DNA from: Deltaproteobacteria bacterium
GTDB taxonomy: Bacteria; Myxococcota_A; Polyangia; Polyangiales; JAFGIB01
DNA length: 44,782 nt
Reading direction: 5' to 3'
Assembly (NCBI GenBank): GCA_016929805.1
Contig: JAFGIB010000403.1
Coordinates: 1-44,782 of the forward strand
Shown here in pieces: positions 1-8,334 of the stretch. The position numbers were made by a program, and so were the translations under genes. Under the pieces are notes generated by a model. That model did no database searches and was not told the DNA's origin. It saw nothing but the letters and a program-made list of their open reading frames with translations. Every line of letters begins with the position of its first letter. The stretch's first letter is position 1.

Positions 1-4
1 AAAA

Positions 5-97
5 AAAGTGAGCACGCCCTTAGTTCGCGCTGTTTTTCGCGAGCGAAGCGGTTTACGCCGACGGATTTTTTGCAACGTTAAGGTAAAGTGAGCACGC
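5..97. repeat. Dispersed intergenic repeat, copies 0 and 1
   Basis: The block AAAGTGAGCACGC occurs at 5-17 and again at 85-97. Between them, 24-63 carries a unit beginning TTCGCGCTGTTTTTCGCGAG and ending in TTTACGCCGACG, followed by a T-run, GCAACGTTAAGGT and the second AAAGTGAGCACGC. Degenerate or partial copies of the same unit lie at 172-211, 29875-29939 and 35990-36014, so this is a genome-dispersed family and not a local duplication. TTCGC-GA-GCGAA inside the unit can form a short hairpin, as in REP-type elements. No coding potential is evident. Confidence 0.75.
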
Positions 98-171
98 GCT
101 GAGTTCCGATCGCGCCGACCGTATCGTCGACAAGCCCGTTAATAACGCCCTCCGTTAAGCGGATACCTAAA

Positions 172-211
172 TTCGCGCTATTTTTCGCGAGCGAAGCGGT
201 TTACGCCGACG
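172..211. repeat. Dispersed intergenic repeat, copy 2 (partial)
   Basis: These 40 bases match 24-63 with a single mismatch (A at 180 against G at 32). The downstream half of the unit (T-run, GCAACGTTAAGGTAAAGTG) is missing, so this copy is truncated or recombined. Confidence 0.75.
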
Positions 212-449
212 AAGTTTATAAAACTTTTCGATAGACTTCCCGGCGTAAGTTCTCGTAACGCAGCAAGCCCGAAGAACGTCGATATTTTGTTCTTATCGAG
301 TTTTCGTCGCAACAAAACCGGCCCTACCAATTGCACGACGATGAAACCGTTCGTTCTAGAAAAAATCTCGTACAGCTCTAAATTCACCACTCGCCGGGTG
401 CGTTATTTGCCACGCTTCGATGCTCCGAACATCTTAATGCCTTGGATCG

Positions 450-533
450 AAATAAATGCTATGTTTTCGGTTTCTCAAAATCGAATTGAGACAAATCTGA
501 CCGAGATCTGGGCGCCAAACATAGCGTTTATTT
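450..533. repeat. 84-base nested palindrome (possible structured RNA or MITE remnant)
   Basis: The outer arms 450-466 and 517-533 pair over 17 positions with one G-T pair. Inside, TCGGT (467-471) pairs with ACCGA (500-504). Inside that, TCTCAA (473-478) pairs with TTGAGA (486-491) around a 7-base loop. The three stems are nested in order, which is unlikely for random AT-rich DNA. There is no T-tract directly after it, so it is not a standard intrinsic terminator. Function is unknown. Confidence 0.55.
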
Positions 534-850
534 TAGCATGAGTCCTAACGTCTTGAAATCTCTTCTTACGAGCATTTTAGCCTATTCCAGGGATCGAACG
601 TCATGAGACGTTTGCGGTGACTCTACGAAACGTGATATCTAATCAAAGTGATATCCAATCTGTCTTATAGTTTCGGAGATCCACGCCGAGTTTTCGAAGA
701 CCCGCCGGGCGTGGGACTCAACAAAAACGTCGCGCGCGTGGCTAAACGGACAAGGACTAAGGTTACTCAGCTCTCTAAGCCTTTCGCGTATGTCGAAATA
801 ACCAGAAAAATCTTGCCGAGTTGGGCTTTCCAAGTATTGCATGGAGAAGC

Positions 851-1855
851 ATGAATAGAGTCGATCGAATGAGCGCAAAACCGCTTGTAAGCGCGATCGT
901 CGCAAATTGGAACGGCGCTAGAGATTTGGAGCAAGAGCTTCCAAGTTTGTGCTCGCAGACGTACGAACCGCTAGAAATCTTAGTTGTGGACAACGGTTCT
1001 ACGGACGACTCCGCTGAGGTTGTTCGGTCTTTCCCCAAAGCCCAATGGGTACCCTTGGGTCGCAATATTGGCTTGGCCGGCGCGCTTAACGACGGCGTTC
1101 GAAGGTCAAAAGGCGAACTCGTTCTGCTACTAAACGACGATATGCGGTTCGCCCGAGATTTCGTAGAGCAACTGGCTATGCCGTTGATAGATGACGAGAC
1201 TATCTTCGCGTCGGACGCCATGCAATATGACTGGGAGGGCAGTCGCGTCGTTCACGCGGCAACCTACCTCGGACGGAAGAACGGCCGAAAGCCGATTGCC
1301 GTCGACGAAATAATTCCTGGGCTTTTCGTCCGTCAGGAGATGGTCGAAGATACAACGCCTGTACTTATGGCCTCTGGAGCGAACCTAATGGCGCGTAAAG
1401 CCCTATTCTTAGAATTAGGCGGCCTGGATTTCCGATATACGATGAGTTACGAAGATGTGGACATTTGTTGGCGGGCGTGGATGCGGGGACTCAAAACGGT
1501 ATTTGTACCAAAAGCAGTTTGTTGGCACAACGTCGGACGTTCTGCGAAAATCTCGCCCGAGGGCGCACGGTTGCGATCGCGCGGAATACAGAAAGGAAGG
1601 CTATTATTTGCGTTCAAACTTCTTCCGAAACGGCACATCGTTTTATTAGAAGCGCGAACAATATTGGGGAGTATTAAGGACGTCGCCCGACTTCAATGGA
1701 ACGTCCTATCGTCTCGCGCCCAAATTATGATGGAACATATTTTGCAGATGCCAAACCTATGGCGCGAGCGGCGCCGTTTATTCAAAGAATCAAAAACGTC
1801 TCCGTCCGATGTCCACGATTATCTGTCCCGTCTAGGACGGCGTACTGTCGAGTAA
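851..1855 (+). CDS. Family 2 glycosyltransferase (polysaccharide biosynthesis)
   Basis: Predicted to move a sugar from a nucleotide-sugar donor onto a lipid-linked acceptor at the cytoplasmic face. The N-terminus carries the GT2 GT-A fold signature: VSAIVANWNG, then the donor-binding VDNGSTDDS and the DXD-like LLNDDMRF. A later SYEDVDICWRAWMRG matches the catalytic region of rhamnosyltransferase-like GT2 proteins. I prefer the ATG at 851 over an in-frame start at 821; ATG 869 is also possible and begins almost directly at the fold. The last 60 or so residues are duplicated in the small ORF at 3039-3356. The GT4 gene follows after 9 bases, indicating an operon. Acceptor and sugar cannot be told from sequence. 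Confidence 0.88.
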   Translation: MNRVDRMSAKPLVSAIVANWNGARDLEQELPSLCSQTYEPLEILVVDNGSTDDSAEVVRSFPKAQWVPLGRNIGLAGALNDGVRRSKGELVLLLNDDMRFARDFVEQLAMPLIDDETIFASDAMQYDWEGSRVVHAATYLGRKNGRKPIAVDEIIPGLFVRQEMVEDTTPVLMASGANLMARKALFLELGGLDFRYTMSYEDVDICWRAWMRGLKTVFVPKAVCWHNVGRSAKISPEGARLRSRGIQKGRLLFAFKLLPKRHIVLLEARTILGSIKDVARLQWNVLSSRAQIMMEHILQMPNLWRERRRLFKESKTSPSDVHDYLSRLGRRTVE

Positions 1856-1864
1856 GATATTCTG

Positions 1865-2980
1865 ATGAAAATAACCTACCTTTGTCTTCGTATTTTCGGC
1901 ACAGGAGGAGGCTTAGAGAAATTCAATTGTAGTTTTATTAAGGCTCTATCAGAATTATCGACAGAACACGAGATTCAATTTCGCGCAATCTCCGCGTATG
2001 ATCTCTTTCAAGATGTTGATCCGCGTTATTGCGATCCAAATCTATTCGATTGTATGGAAGGAAACAGGTTTCTATTTACCGTCCGTGCAGTACGTGAATC
2101 TCTTAGAGCCGACGTGCTCATTGTAGCACACGTGAATATCGCTCCGGTCGCATTGCTTTGTAAAGCGATAAATCCCCGTTTAAAGATGATAACAATAGCC
2201 TATGGAATTGACGTATGGGGGTCGATGACGTTAGCAAAGCGCGGCCTTCTTAGACTTTCGGATCGAATCTACGCTATTAGCCACTATACCAGGGATCGTA
2301 TGGCCCGTTTTACGGGAATAAGCGCAGATAAAGTCGAAATCCTGCCGGTGACTATTGATCCGTATCTTATCCAACACGAACCCGATTCGAACTTTAGAGA
2401 ACGCCTGGGTATTTCGAAAAATGAAAAGGTTCTTCTCACCGTAGCTCGCCTAAGTGCGTCCGAACGATATAAAGGTTACGATCGAGTTATTAGATCGCTT
2501 CCTTTAGTCCGCGAGCGCTTTCCTAATCTAAAATACATTATCGTGGGTAAAGGAGAACGCGAAGAGATCGCTCGAATATCACGTGTTATTAGCGAAGTTG
2601 GTGTTGAGGAGCTAGTCGAGCTTAAAGGTTTTGTATCAGAAGAGAACCTCGTGAACTACTACAATACGACGGATCTCTTTATTATGCCCTCCACGGGCGA
2701 GGGTTTTGGAATTGTCTTTTTGGAGGCTCTACTACACGGCAAACCCGTAATTGCCGGAAATCGCGACGGTTCGGTCGAGGCGTTAGCGGGAGGAAAATTA
2801 GGGATACTAATCGAGCCGCGGGATGTTCACGCGATCGCTCTCGCCGTGAACGACGTATTGGCTCGTAATATACCGCCGCAACTGCTCGATGCAGATTACT
2901 TAAAAAACGAAGTCTATAGGTTGTTTGGATACCCTACGTTTAAGCGAAGACTAGCGGATTTATTGTCTCGCTATTTATAA
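1865..2980 (+). CDS. Family 4 glycosyltransferase, copy A
   Basis: A 371-residue GT-B retaining glycosyltransferase. N-terminal FGTGGGLEKF is the glycine-rich acceptor-side loop. The C-terminal half has the family core: LLTVARLS, KGYDRVIRSLP, YIIVGKGER and the donor-site stretch MPSTGEGFGIVFLEALLHGK with the EX7E-type glutamates. It lies 9 bases after the GT2 gene. A gapless 371-residue paralogue lies exactly 1501 bases downstream (3366-4481). My hand comparison gives roughly 60-67% identity over residues 21-180 and about 90% over the last 105. Codon and base usage are AT-rich: I count 18 G+C in the 60 bases 1921-1980. Confidence 0.9.
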   Translation: MKITYLCLRIFGTGGGLEKFNCSFIKALSELSTEHEIQFRAISAYDLFQDVDPRYCDPNLFDCMEGNRFLFTVRAVRESLRADVLIVAHVNIAPVALLCKAINPRLKMITIAYGIDVWGSMTLAKRGLLRLSDRIYAISHYTRDRMARFTGISADKVEILPVTIDPYLIQHEPDSNFRERLGISKNEKVLLTVARLSASERYKGYDRVIRSLPLVRERFPNLKYIIVGKGEREEIARISRVISEVGVEELVELKGFVSEENLVNYYNTTDLFIMPSTGEGFGIVFLEALLHGKPVIAGNRDGSVEALAGGKLGILIEPRDVHAIALAVNDVLARNIPPQLLDADYLKNEVYRLFGYPTFKRRLADLLSRYL

Positions 2981-3038
2981 ACATTGCACTTTGCGAATGT
3001 TAGCGTAAAGAAGGATATTTCTGCATTTCGCGGTCATC

Positions 3039-3356
3039 ATGATAACGGCAATACCGAGATACAGTAGACCGATTTTTTCCGTTTTCGATGGAATAACCAA
3101 CTTTGAGCACCCGTTTAGCGTTGCCTATTTAACCAAAGCGCGATTCCTCGTCGAAGCTGGAATTTTTTCGGGCTTAAAGGATATCGCCCAACTTAGATGG
3201 GACGTTCTATCTTTACGCATCCAAATTATTATGAAACATTTTTCGCAGATTTTCAACCACTGGCGCGAGCGGCGCCGTTTGTTCAACGAATCAAAAACCT
3301 CTCCGTCCGATGTCCACGATTATCTCTCCCGTCTAGGACGGCGTGCTTTCGAGTAA
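3039..3356 (+). pseudogene. Fusion remnant: ligase N-terminus joined to GT2 C-terminus
   Basis: This 105-codon open frame is a chimera. Its first 43 or so residues (start IPRYSRPIF, later ARFLVEAGIF) match the N-terminus of the O-antigen ligase-like protein at 4536 (IPRYRYLSRPVF, GRFLVEAGIF). The rest (KDIAQLRWDVLS to the end) matches the last 60 residues of the GT2 at 851-1855, with the SKTSPSDVHDYLSRLGRR stretch identical. It is what a tandem duplication running from inside the GT2 gene to inside the ligase gene would leave at its joint. It has no catalytic part of either parent, so a function is unlikely, although the frame is intact and ends 9 bases before the second GT4 gene just as the GT2 ends 9 bases before the first. 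Confidence 0.8.
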
Positions 3357-3365
3357 GATTTTCTG

Positions 3366-4481
3366 ATGAAAACCACCTACCTATGTCTTCGTATTTTCGG
3401 CACAGGAGGCGGTCTAGAGAAATTTAATCGTAATTTTATCAAAGCACTATCAGAATTATCAATTGAATATAGTTTTCAGCTACGCGCGGTTTCCGTTTAT
3501 GACCGAGTTCAAGATATCGACTCACGTTACTGTAATTCGAATTCGTTCACCTGCATGGAAGGGAATAGGTTTCTATTCGCAATCCAAGCGATACGCGAAT
3601 CGCTCAAAGCCGATCTGCTTTTTATCTCTCACGTAAATATCGCGCCGGTCGCGCTGCTTTGTAAAATGCTCAATCCCGGTATAAAGCTGGTTACGATCGT
3701 TCATGGAATAGAAGTATGGGGATCGCTGCCGGTTTCAAAAGTGGCGCTACTGCGGCTTTCAGATCGTATTTATTCGGTCAGCCGCTATACGAAAGATCGC
3801 ATCGTTCGCGAACACGAGATCGACCAGGCTAAAGTTGAGATCTTGCCAAATACTATCGATCCGTATCTTACCGAATACAAACCCGATCCGACATTTCGAA
3901 ACCGCATCGGCATACCTTTATCCGAGAAAATATTACTCACGGTCTCTCGACTAAGCTCGAAAGAACAATATAAGGGCTATGATCGCGTAATCAGGGCGCT
4001 TCCTATAATCCGCGAACGCTTTTCCGATATACGGTATATCATCGTTGGTAAAGGCGAACGGGAGGAAGTTAAACGGATAAAAGGAATAATAACCGAAGTC
4101 GGCGTCGAAGACGTCGTCGAACTTAGAGGATTTATTAAAGAGGAAGAACTTGTAAACTACTATGAAGCAGCCGATCTTTTCATCATGCCCTCAACAGGTG
4201 AAGGGTTCGGAATCGTTTTTTTGGAGGCGCTACTACACGGCAAGCCGGTAATCGCCGGAAATCGCGACGGTTCGGTCGACGCGTTGGCGGGAGGAAAACT
4301 AGGCATACTAATCGATCCGGAGAATGTTCGCGCGATCGCTCTCGCCGTGAACGACGTATTGGCTCGTAATATACCGCCGCAACTGCTCGATGGAGATTAC
4401 TTAAAGAACGAAGTTTATAGGTTGTTTGGATATCCAGCCTTTAAAAGAAGGGTATCCGATCTGTTGGCGCGCTACCTCTAG
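3366..4481 (+). CDS. Family 4 glycosyltransferase, copy B
   Basis: Paralogue of the 1865-2980 gene, same length and without gaps, with the same GT-B landmarks: FGTGGGLEKF near the start, LLTVSRLS, KGYDRVIRALP, IIVGKGER and MPSTGEGFGIVFLEALLHGK. Differences concentrate in the N-terminal acceptor-binding half and the central linker. The donor-binding C-terminus is nearly unchanged. This is the pattern expected if the two copies use the same donor but different acceptors, or if the 3' ends are being homogenised by gene conversion. It directly follows the fusion ORF and precedes the ligase-like gene, so it is probably co-transcribed with both. Confidence 0.9.
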   Translation: MKTTYLCLRIFGTGGGLEKFNRNFIKALSELSIEYSFQLRAVSVYDRVQDIDSRYCNSNSFTCMEGNRFLFAIQAIRESLKADLLFISHVNIAPVALLCKMLNPGIKLVTIVHGIEVWGSLPVSKVALLRLSDRIYSVSRYTKDRIVREHEIDQAKVEILPNTIDPYLTEYKPDPTFRNRIGIPLSEKILLTVSRLSSKEQYKGYDRVIRALPIIRERFSDIRYIIVGKGEREEVKRIKGIITEVGVEDVVELRGFIKEEELVNYYEAADLFIMPSTGEGFGIVFLEALLHGKPVIAGNRDGSVDALAGGKLGILIDPENVRAIALAVNDVLARNIPPQLLDGDYLKNEVYRLFGYPAFKRRVSDLLARYL

Positions 4482-4535
4482 ATTGCGCACAGGGACTTTT
4501 CGTGCAATAAAAAAAACAGCTCGGATTCTTCCCCC

Positions 4536-5909
4536 GTGACGACCACAATACCGAGATACCGCTACCTTTCACGTCCCGTTTTTCACAAAGCGAACGTCGC
4601 CGACTACAAACTTAACGTTAGATATCTAGCCAGAGGCCGTTTCCTTGTCGAAGCGGGCATCTTCTTCGTTCTGACAGAAGCGCTTTTCCGTCGTGTTCTG
4701 CCTGGCGCCGGAATGTACATCTTAGGTTTCAAATTTTTATATTTCCCGCTCTTATATCTTTTGTTATATCGTCTCTTACCGTGGTCGCAAGCGATCCGTC
4801 TGCTCCCTGCTGGAACCCTGTTCTTCGTCGGTTGGGGAGCATTGCTATCGCTGGTAAAGTTTCCGGGACATCCTATAACTACCATCCTTGGAATCCTGGT
4901 AAATGTCAGCTTTATTCCGTTGGCGTTATTAGGAGCCGCTCTTTATCGAGATCGCGTGGAAATCGCGGCCCTTCTTAAGCGTTGGTCTCTTTTGTCATTA
5001 GCGATAGGCATTCTCGCTATCGTTCAGTCTCGCCTCGCGCCAACTCATTGGCTAAATATAAGCGTTGACACGGTAACTCCGGCTTTCGTAGATAGTGGGT
5101 TTAACCGCGTTACCTCAACTTTCCAGTTTTGTAACGTCTTCAGTAGCTACGTCTCGCTAGCAATTGTTATATACTTGGGATGGTTTATAAGCTCGATTAA
5201 AAACAAGAGTCGGTTTATCGCGGTCGTCTCATTGGTTATCTTCTATTATGGAGGACTGCAGACCGGAAGCAGAATGGCGGGTATCAGCGCTCTGATCTGT
5301 CTGTTATTCTCCATTATTTTAGCGGGACAAACGGGTAAGTATGTAACCTACGCCGCGACCGCTATCGTTATTGGATTCGTGGCTCTAAACCTTGCGGACA
5401 TTAGAATAGAAGAAACCGTCTCTGATAGACCTTTTGTGGCGGGTGCGGCGATCGAAAGAACGATGTCAGGCTACCTTGCGCGAGATACGCTTTCGGACGC
5501 TTTAGAGGCTTCAGACATATGGGGAACGGGATGGGGGCCTTATACAATGGGGGTGTGGAAATACGCGCCGCAACTTGGAGGCGCGGTAGCTCGTACGGAA
5601 ATTATGTTGGAAGGCGGATACCTTTTCGTACTGGCACAAACGGGAATCCTGGGTTTCTTTTTCTTTATCTGGATGAATTTGTCACTTCTCGTTTCAAGCG
5701 TTTCGCGATATTTCTCATTCGCCTGGCTCGGCGGCGGGTTGGCCGCTCACTCTATCATTGCCAATCTTCCCGTTTGCATGCAGGAAATATCCGTCTTGGC
5801 CATTCCGTGGTGGTTTCTCGTGGGTATCTATTACGGGCAGAGAAATCGCGAACTTGGATTGGCGACCAAAAAAGCCAATCCTCTACCCAACCGACCTATT
5901 CGGTCCTAA
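4536..5909 (+). CDS. O-antigen ligase / Wzy-polymerase-like membrane protein
   Basis: A 457-residue polytopic inner-membrane protein with about ten hydrophobic segments. It shows the Wzy_C/WaaL-like pattern: a conserved arginine before the central helix pair (FNRVTSTFQFCNVFSSYVSL), the GSRMAGISAL helix, and a long periplasmic loop followed by GYLFVLAQTGILGFFFFIWM. Such proteins polymerise lipid-linked repeat units or ligate finished glycan to an acceptor. The start is GTG at 4536, supported because the homologous head in the fusion ORF starts with ATG at the equivalent place. Whether it is a ligase or a polymerase cannot be decided from sequence alone. AT-rich (20 G+C in 5161-5220). Confidence 0.82.
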   Translation: MTTTIPRYRYLSRPVFHKANVADYKLNVRYLARGRFLVEAGIFFVLTEALFRRVLPGAGMYILGFKFLYFPLLYLLLYRLLPWSQAIRLLPAGTLFFVGWGALLSLVKFPGHPITTILGILVNVSFIPLALLGAALYRDRVEIAALLKRWSLLSLAIGILAIVQSRLAPTHWLNISVDTVTPAFVDSGFNRVTSTFQFCNVFSSYVSLAIVIYLGWFISSIKNKSRFIAVVSLVIFYYGGLQTGSRMAGISALICLLFSIILAGQTGKYVTYAATAIVIGFVALNLADIRIEETVSDRPFVAGAAIERTMSGYLARDTLSDALEASDIWGTGWGPYTMGVWKYAPQLGGAVARTEIMLEGGYLFVLAQTGILGFFFFIWMNLSLLVSSVSRYFSFAWLGGGLAAHSIIANLPVCMQEISVLAIPWWFLVGIYYGQRNRELGLATKKANPLPNRPIRS

Positions 5910-5939
5910 TGACCCGGCTATTGAGATAGATAGGTCACG

Positions 5940-7811
5940 ATGTGCGGAATCGCCGGAATCGTCGGTCCAGACGCGGCGCGGCATCAACAGGCTGTCGCCC
6001 GGATGCTGGACTCGATGGAACATCGCGGGCCCGACGGAATCGGAATTTGGGCGTCTCCTTCAGGCCTTTGTGTTCTCGGACACCGCAGGCTCGCGATTCT
6101 GGATCTCAGCGAGGCGGCGGAGCAGCCAATGCATACTAAGGACGGCCGATGCCACCTGACTTATAACGGCGAGATCTATAATTTTCAGGAGATCCGTGGC
6201 GAACTCGAGCGCGGCGGCGACCGATTTGAGTCGACGGGCGATACCGAGGTTCTCCTGCGCCTTATCGCTAAAAGCGGAACGGCCGCTCTACCGCGGCTTA
6301 ACGGGATGTTCGCGTTCGGTTTCTGGAACGAAGAAAAACGGACATTGCTCCTCGCGAGAGACCGCTTCGGCCAAAAGCCGCTTTACTATACACGCGTAAA
6401 AGGCCTCATCGTATTCGCGTCCGAAATTCGAGCATTGCTCGCTTCGAATCTCGTCGAGAGACGTCTCGATATCCACGGCGTTTATGGATTTTTATTCTAT
6501 GGCGCTGTCCAAGAGCCGAACACTGTCGTAAGCGGTGTTTCCATGGTGCCGCGCGGCTCCTCTTTGACGCTGCGAGCGGGTGAAATGCCGGTTGCTCAAC
6601 GTTTCTGGGCGCCGCCGCGTGACAAGCGGATCGCCGACGACGGCGAGCTAAAGAACGCGTTCGCGGACGCGGTCAACCGTCACCTGGTGAGCGACGTCCC
6701 GATCGGAGTATTTCTATCCGGCGGCATCGATTCGTCCGCGGTGGCCGCGGCGGCGTCGCGTTCCAGCAACAGCGAGGTGACATCGCTGGCGGTAATTTTT
6801 CCGGATCAACCCGCGGCGTCGGAACAGCTTCACGCGAGACGGGTAGCGGAGGCTAATAAGACGCGACACGTCGAGATCCCGATTACCGGACATCAAATGT
6901 TGGACATGTTGCCCCGGGCCCTCGCCGCGCTGGATCAACCTTCGATCGACGGCGTCAATACCTATATCGTAAGCGCGGCGGCAAGAGAGGCGGGCCTAAC
7001 GGTCGCGCTGTCGGGGTTGGGGGGAGACGAGCTTTTCGGAGGCTATAGCTCTTTTCGAGATACGCCTCGGTTGCAGCTTCTGCGAAAATCGCTATCGCCC
7101 GCCTCGTTTTTCCTGAAACGGCTTCGCTGGCTCGATAAGCTGCAACCACCGCTACGCCCCGCCAAGATCGTCGATCTTTTCGATACTCCCGCGGGTCTCG
7201 TTTCTGCGTACCTGATCAGGCGGCGGCTCTTCTCCTTTCGTCAAGTACGAAAACTATGCCCGCAGCTTGGAAATAGAGAGTGGCTATCCGGTCTGGATGA
7301 GCGGCGTATTCAAGAAATAGAAAAGCTAATAGAGGGCCGTAAAAGCGCCGATGCAATCGGTCATCTGGAGCTTCTGCTTTACATGGGCCAGACGCTGCTG
7401 CGCGATTCGGATGTAATGGGCATGGCTCATAGTCTCGAGATTCGTCAACCCTTCTTAGATAACGCGTTTACGGATATGGCTCTGCGGCTCGACGACGACG
7501 CGAGAAAACCCCGGTCCATTCCCAAGCACCGGTTCGTACGGGCGATGGGGGATTGGCTCCCGGCCGAGAACGTGCAACGACCGAAAACGGGGTTTACACT
7601 TCCATTTCAAAGCTGGTTGACCGGGCCGCTGCGCGATCAGGTGAGCGAGACATTGCAGTCTATATCGCGGCAAAAAGATCTATTAGACGCTCAATCGGTA
7701 CAGGCGGTCTGGAGTCGATTTCTCAATCGCCCGACTTCCAACGGCTGGTCTCGACCCTGGGCGTTATTCGTGCTCGCCAACTATCTCGAAAACCAGAAGT
7801 TATCGCCCTGA
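5940..7811 (+). CDS. asnB: Asparagine synthase (glutamine-hydrolysing)
   Basis: A 623-residue class-II amidotransferase. MCGIAGIVG puts the catalytic Cys2 directly after the initiator Met, which fixes the start. HRGPDG and YNGEIYNF are the glutaminase-site motifs. SGGIDSSA near residue 260 is the ATP-pyrophosphatase PP-loop, and LSGLGGDELFGGY follows. In exopolysaccharide loci such paralogues often amidate sugar acids or an unknown carboxyl group instead of aspartate; here it sits between the ligase-like gene and the CapD-type gene, so that role is possible. Base composition jumps to GC-rich at this gene (37 G+C in 6661-6720), marking the right edge of the AT-rich segment. Confidence 0.92.
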   Translation: MCGIAGIVGPDAARHQQAVARMLDSMEHRGPDGIGIWASPSGLCVLGHRRLAILDLSEAAEQPMHTKDGRCHLTYNGEIYNFQEIRGELERGGDRFESTGDTEVLLRLIAKSGTAALPRLNGMFAFGFWNEEKRTLLLARDRFGQKPLYYTRVKGLIVFASEIRALLASNLVERRLDIHGVYGFLFYGAVQEPNTVVSGVSMVPRGSSLTLRAGEMPVAQRFWAPPRDKRIADDGELKNAFADAVNRHLVSDVPIGVFLSGGIDSSAVAAAASRSSNSEVTSLAVIFPDQPAASEQLHARRVAEANKTRHVEIPITGHQMLDMLPRALAALDQPSIDGVNTYIVSAAAREAGLTVALSGLGGDELFGGYSSFRDTPRLQLLRKSLSPASFFLKRLRWLDKLQPPLRPAKIVDLFDTPAGLVSAYLIRRRLFSFRQVRKLCPQLGNREWLSGLDERRIQEIEKLIEGRKSADAIGHLELLLYMGQTLLRDSDVMGMAHSLEIRQPFLDNAFTDMALRLDDDARKPRSIPKHRFVRAMGDWLPAENVQRPKTGFTLPFQSWLTGPLRDQVSETLQSISRQKDLLDAQSVQAVWSRFLNRPTSNGWSRPWALFVLANYLENQKLSP

Positions 7812-8334
7812 GCCGGCGCGTTGAATGAAAACGATTCAAGGATTTTTCGCGCGAAAGATCCAAGTCGTACCTCGCATCATCGATGAAAAAGAAGGTCCGG
7901 CGTATTCGGCGTCAAATATCTGTCAGACGATGGGAGACGCGTGCGCCGACGTTGAGCTTCACGTTATAATTTGCCTACCCATTCAAATCGAGACGTGACC
8001 GCCGTAATCTCTCGATTTCGTCAACGCACCGCGCGTAACCTCTAAGGACATGAACATTTTCGTACACAATTCGGCGAAAACGAAGGGCTTACAAAACCTG
8101 GACTCCGCCTGTCTGCAGACATACACTTATTCCGGGCTTGGGTGCTTTCATGCGCGCAATCGATTTTCCTATCCGTCTTTTGCCTCTATGAGGCACTAAC
8201 GAATCAATACGCGCGAATACAACAGTGACACAATCACTTGCGAATAGAACCTGATTTTGCCGACTATAAAATACATAAACGGGGGGATTATAAACTATGC
8301 TTAGTCCGAAACCTGACGCCGACCATAAGGTAAA
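7812..8334. other. Intergenic region before the CapD-type gene
   Basis: No recognisable gene. A 57-codon open frame (7825-7998) starts just after asnB but matches nothing I know and has no good ribosome binding site. A 10-base palindrome GTCTGCAGAC lies at 8111-8120. A TATAAA stretch at 8265-8270 could be a -10 element for the CapD-type gene, but I find no well-spaced -35, so no promoter is claimed. Confidence 0.4.

Larger units (their letters stand above)
1..850. other. Gene-free leader with repeats and hairpin
   Basis: I see no convincing gene here. The short open frames (for example 287-541 on + and 178-390 on -) have no recognisable motif, overlap each other and lack clear ribosome binding sites. 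The stretch contains two copies of a 40-base repeat, a second repeated block (AAAGTGAGCACGC at 5-17 and 85-97), and a nested hairpin at 450-533. These are listed separately. The polysaccharide gene that follows starts at 851. Confidence 0.6.
1668..4665. repeat. 1.5-kb tandem duplication (two units)
   Basis: Unit 1 runs from the GT2 tail (about 1668) through GT4 copy A to the head of the fusion ORF (about 3165). Unit 2 runs from the GT2-tail part of the fusion through GT4 copy B into the ligase head (about 4665). Landmarks are offset by a constant 1501 bases: stop codons 1855/3356, GT4 starts 1865/3366 and GT4 stops 2980/4481. The head starts 3039/4536 are offset by 1497. The edges are approximate because the copies have diverged. 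The short shared string GAAGCG in the GT2 and ligase genes lies at the inferred joint. Confidence 0.8.

Noticed and set aside
24-211. Possible CRISPR array from the 40-base repeat
   Set aside because: Only two copies 148 bases apart, uneven spacing, another repeated block in between, no cas genes, and diverged copies elsewhere in the window.
287-541. 84-codon open frame on the plus strand
   Set aside because: No motif, no ribosome binding site, and its end overlaps the nested hairpin. Likely chance.
581-612. tRNA T-arm-like sequence on the minus strand (TTCGATCC)
   Set aside because: The flanking bases do not form the five-pair T-stem, and no acceptor or anticodon arm could be assembled around it.
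7825-7998. 57-codon open frame after asnB
   Set aside because: No recognisable family and no clear Shine-Dalgarno sequence. Kept only as a note in the intergenic entry.
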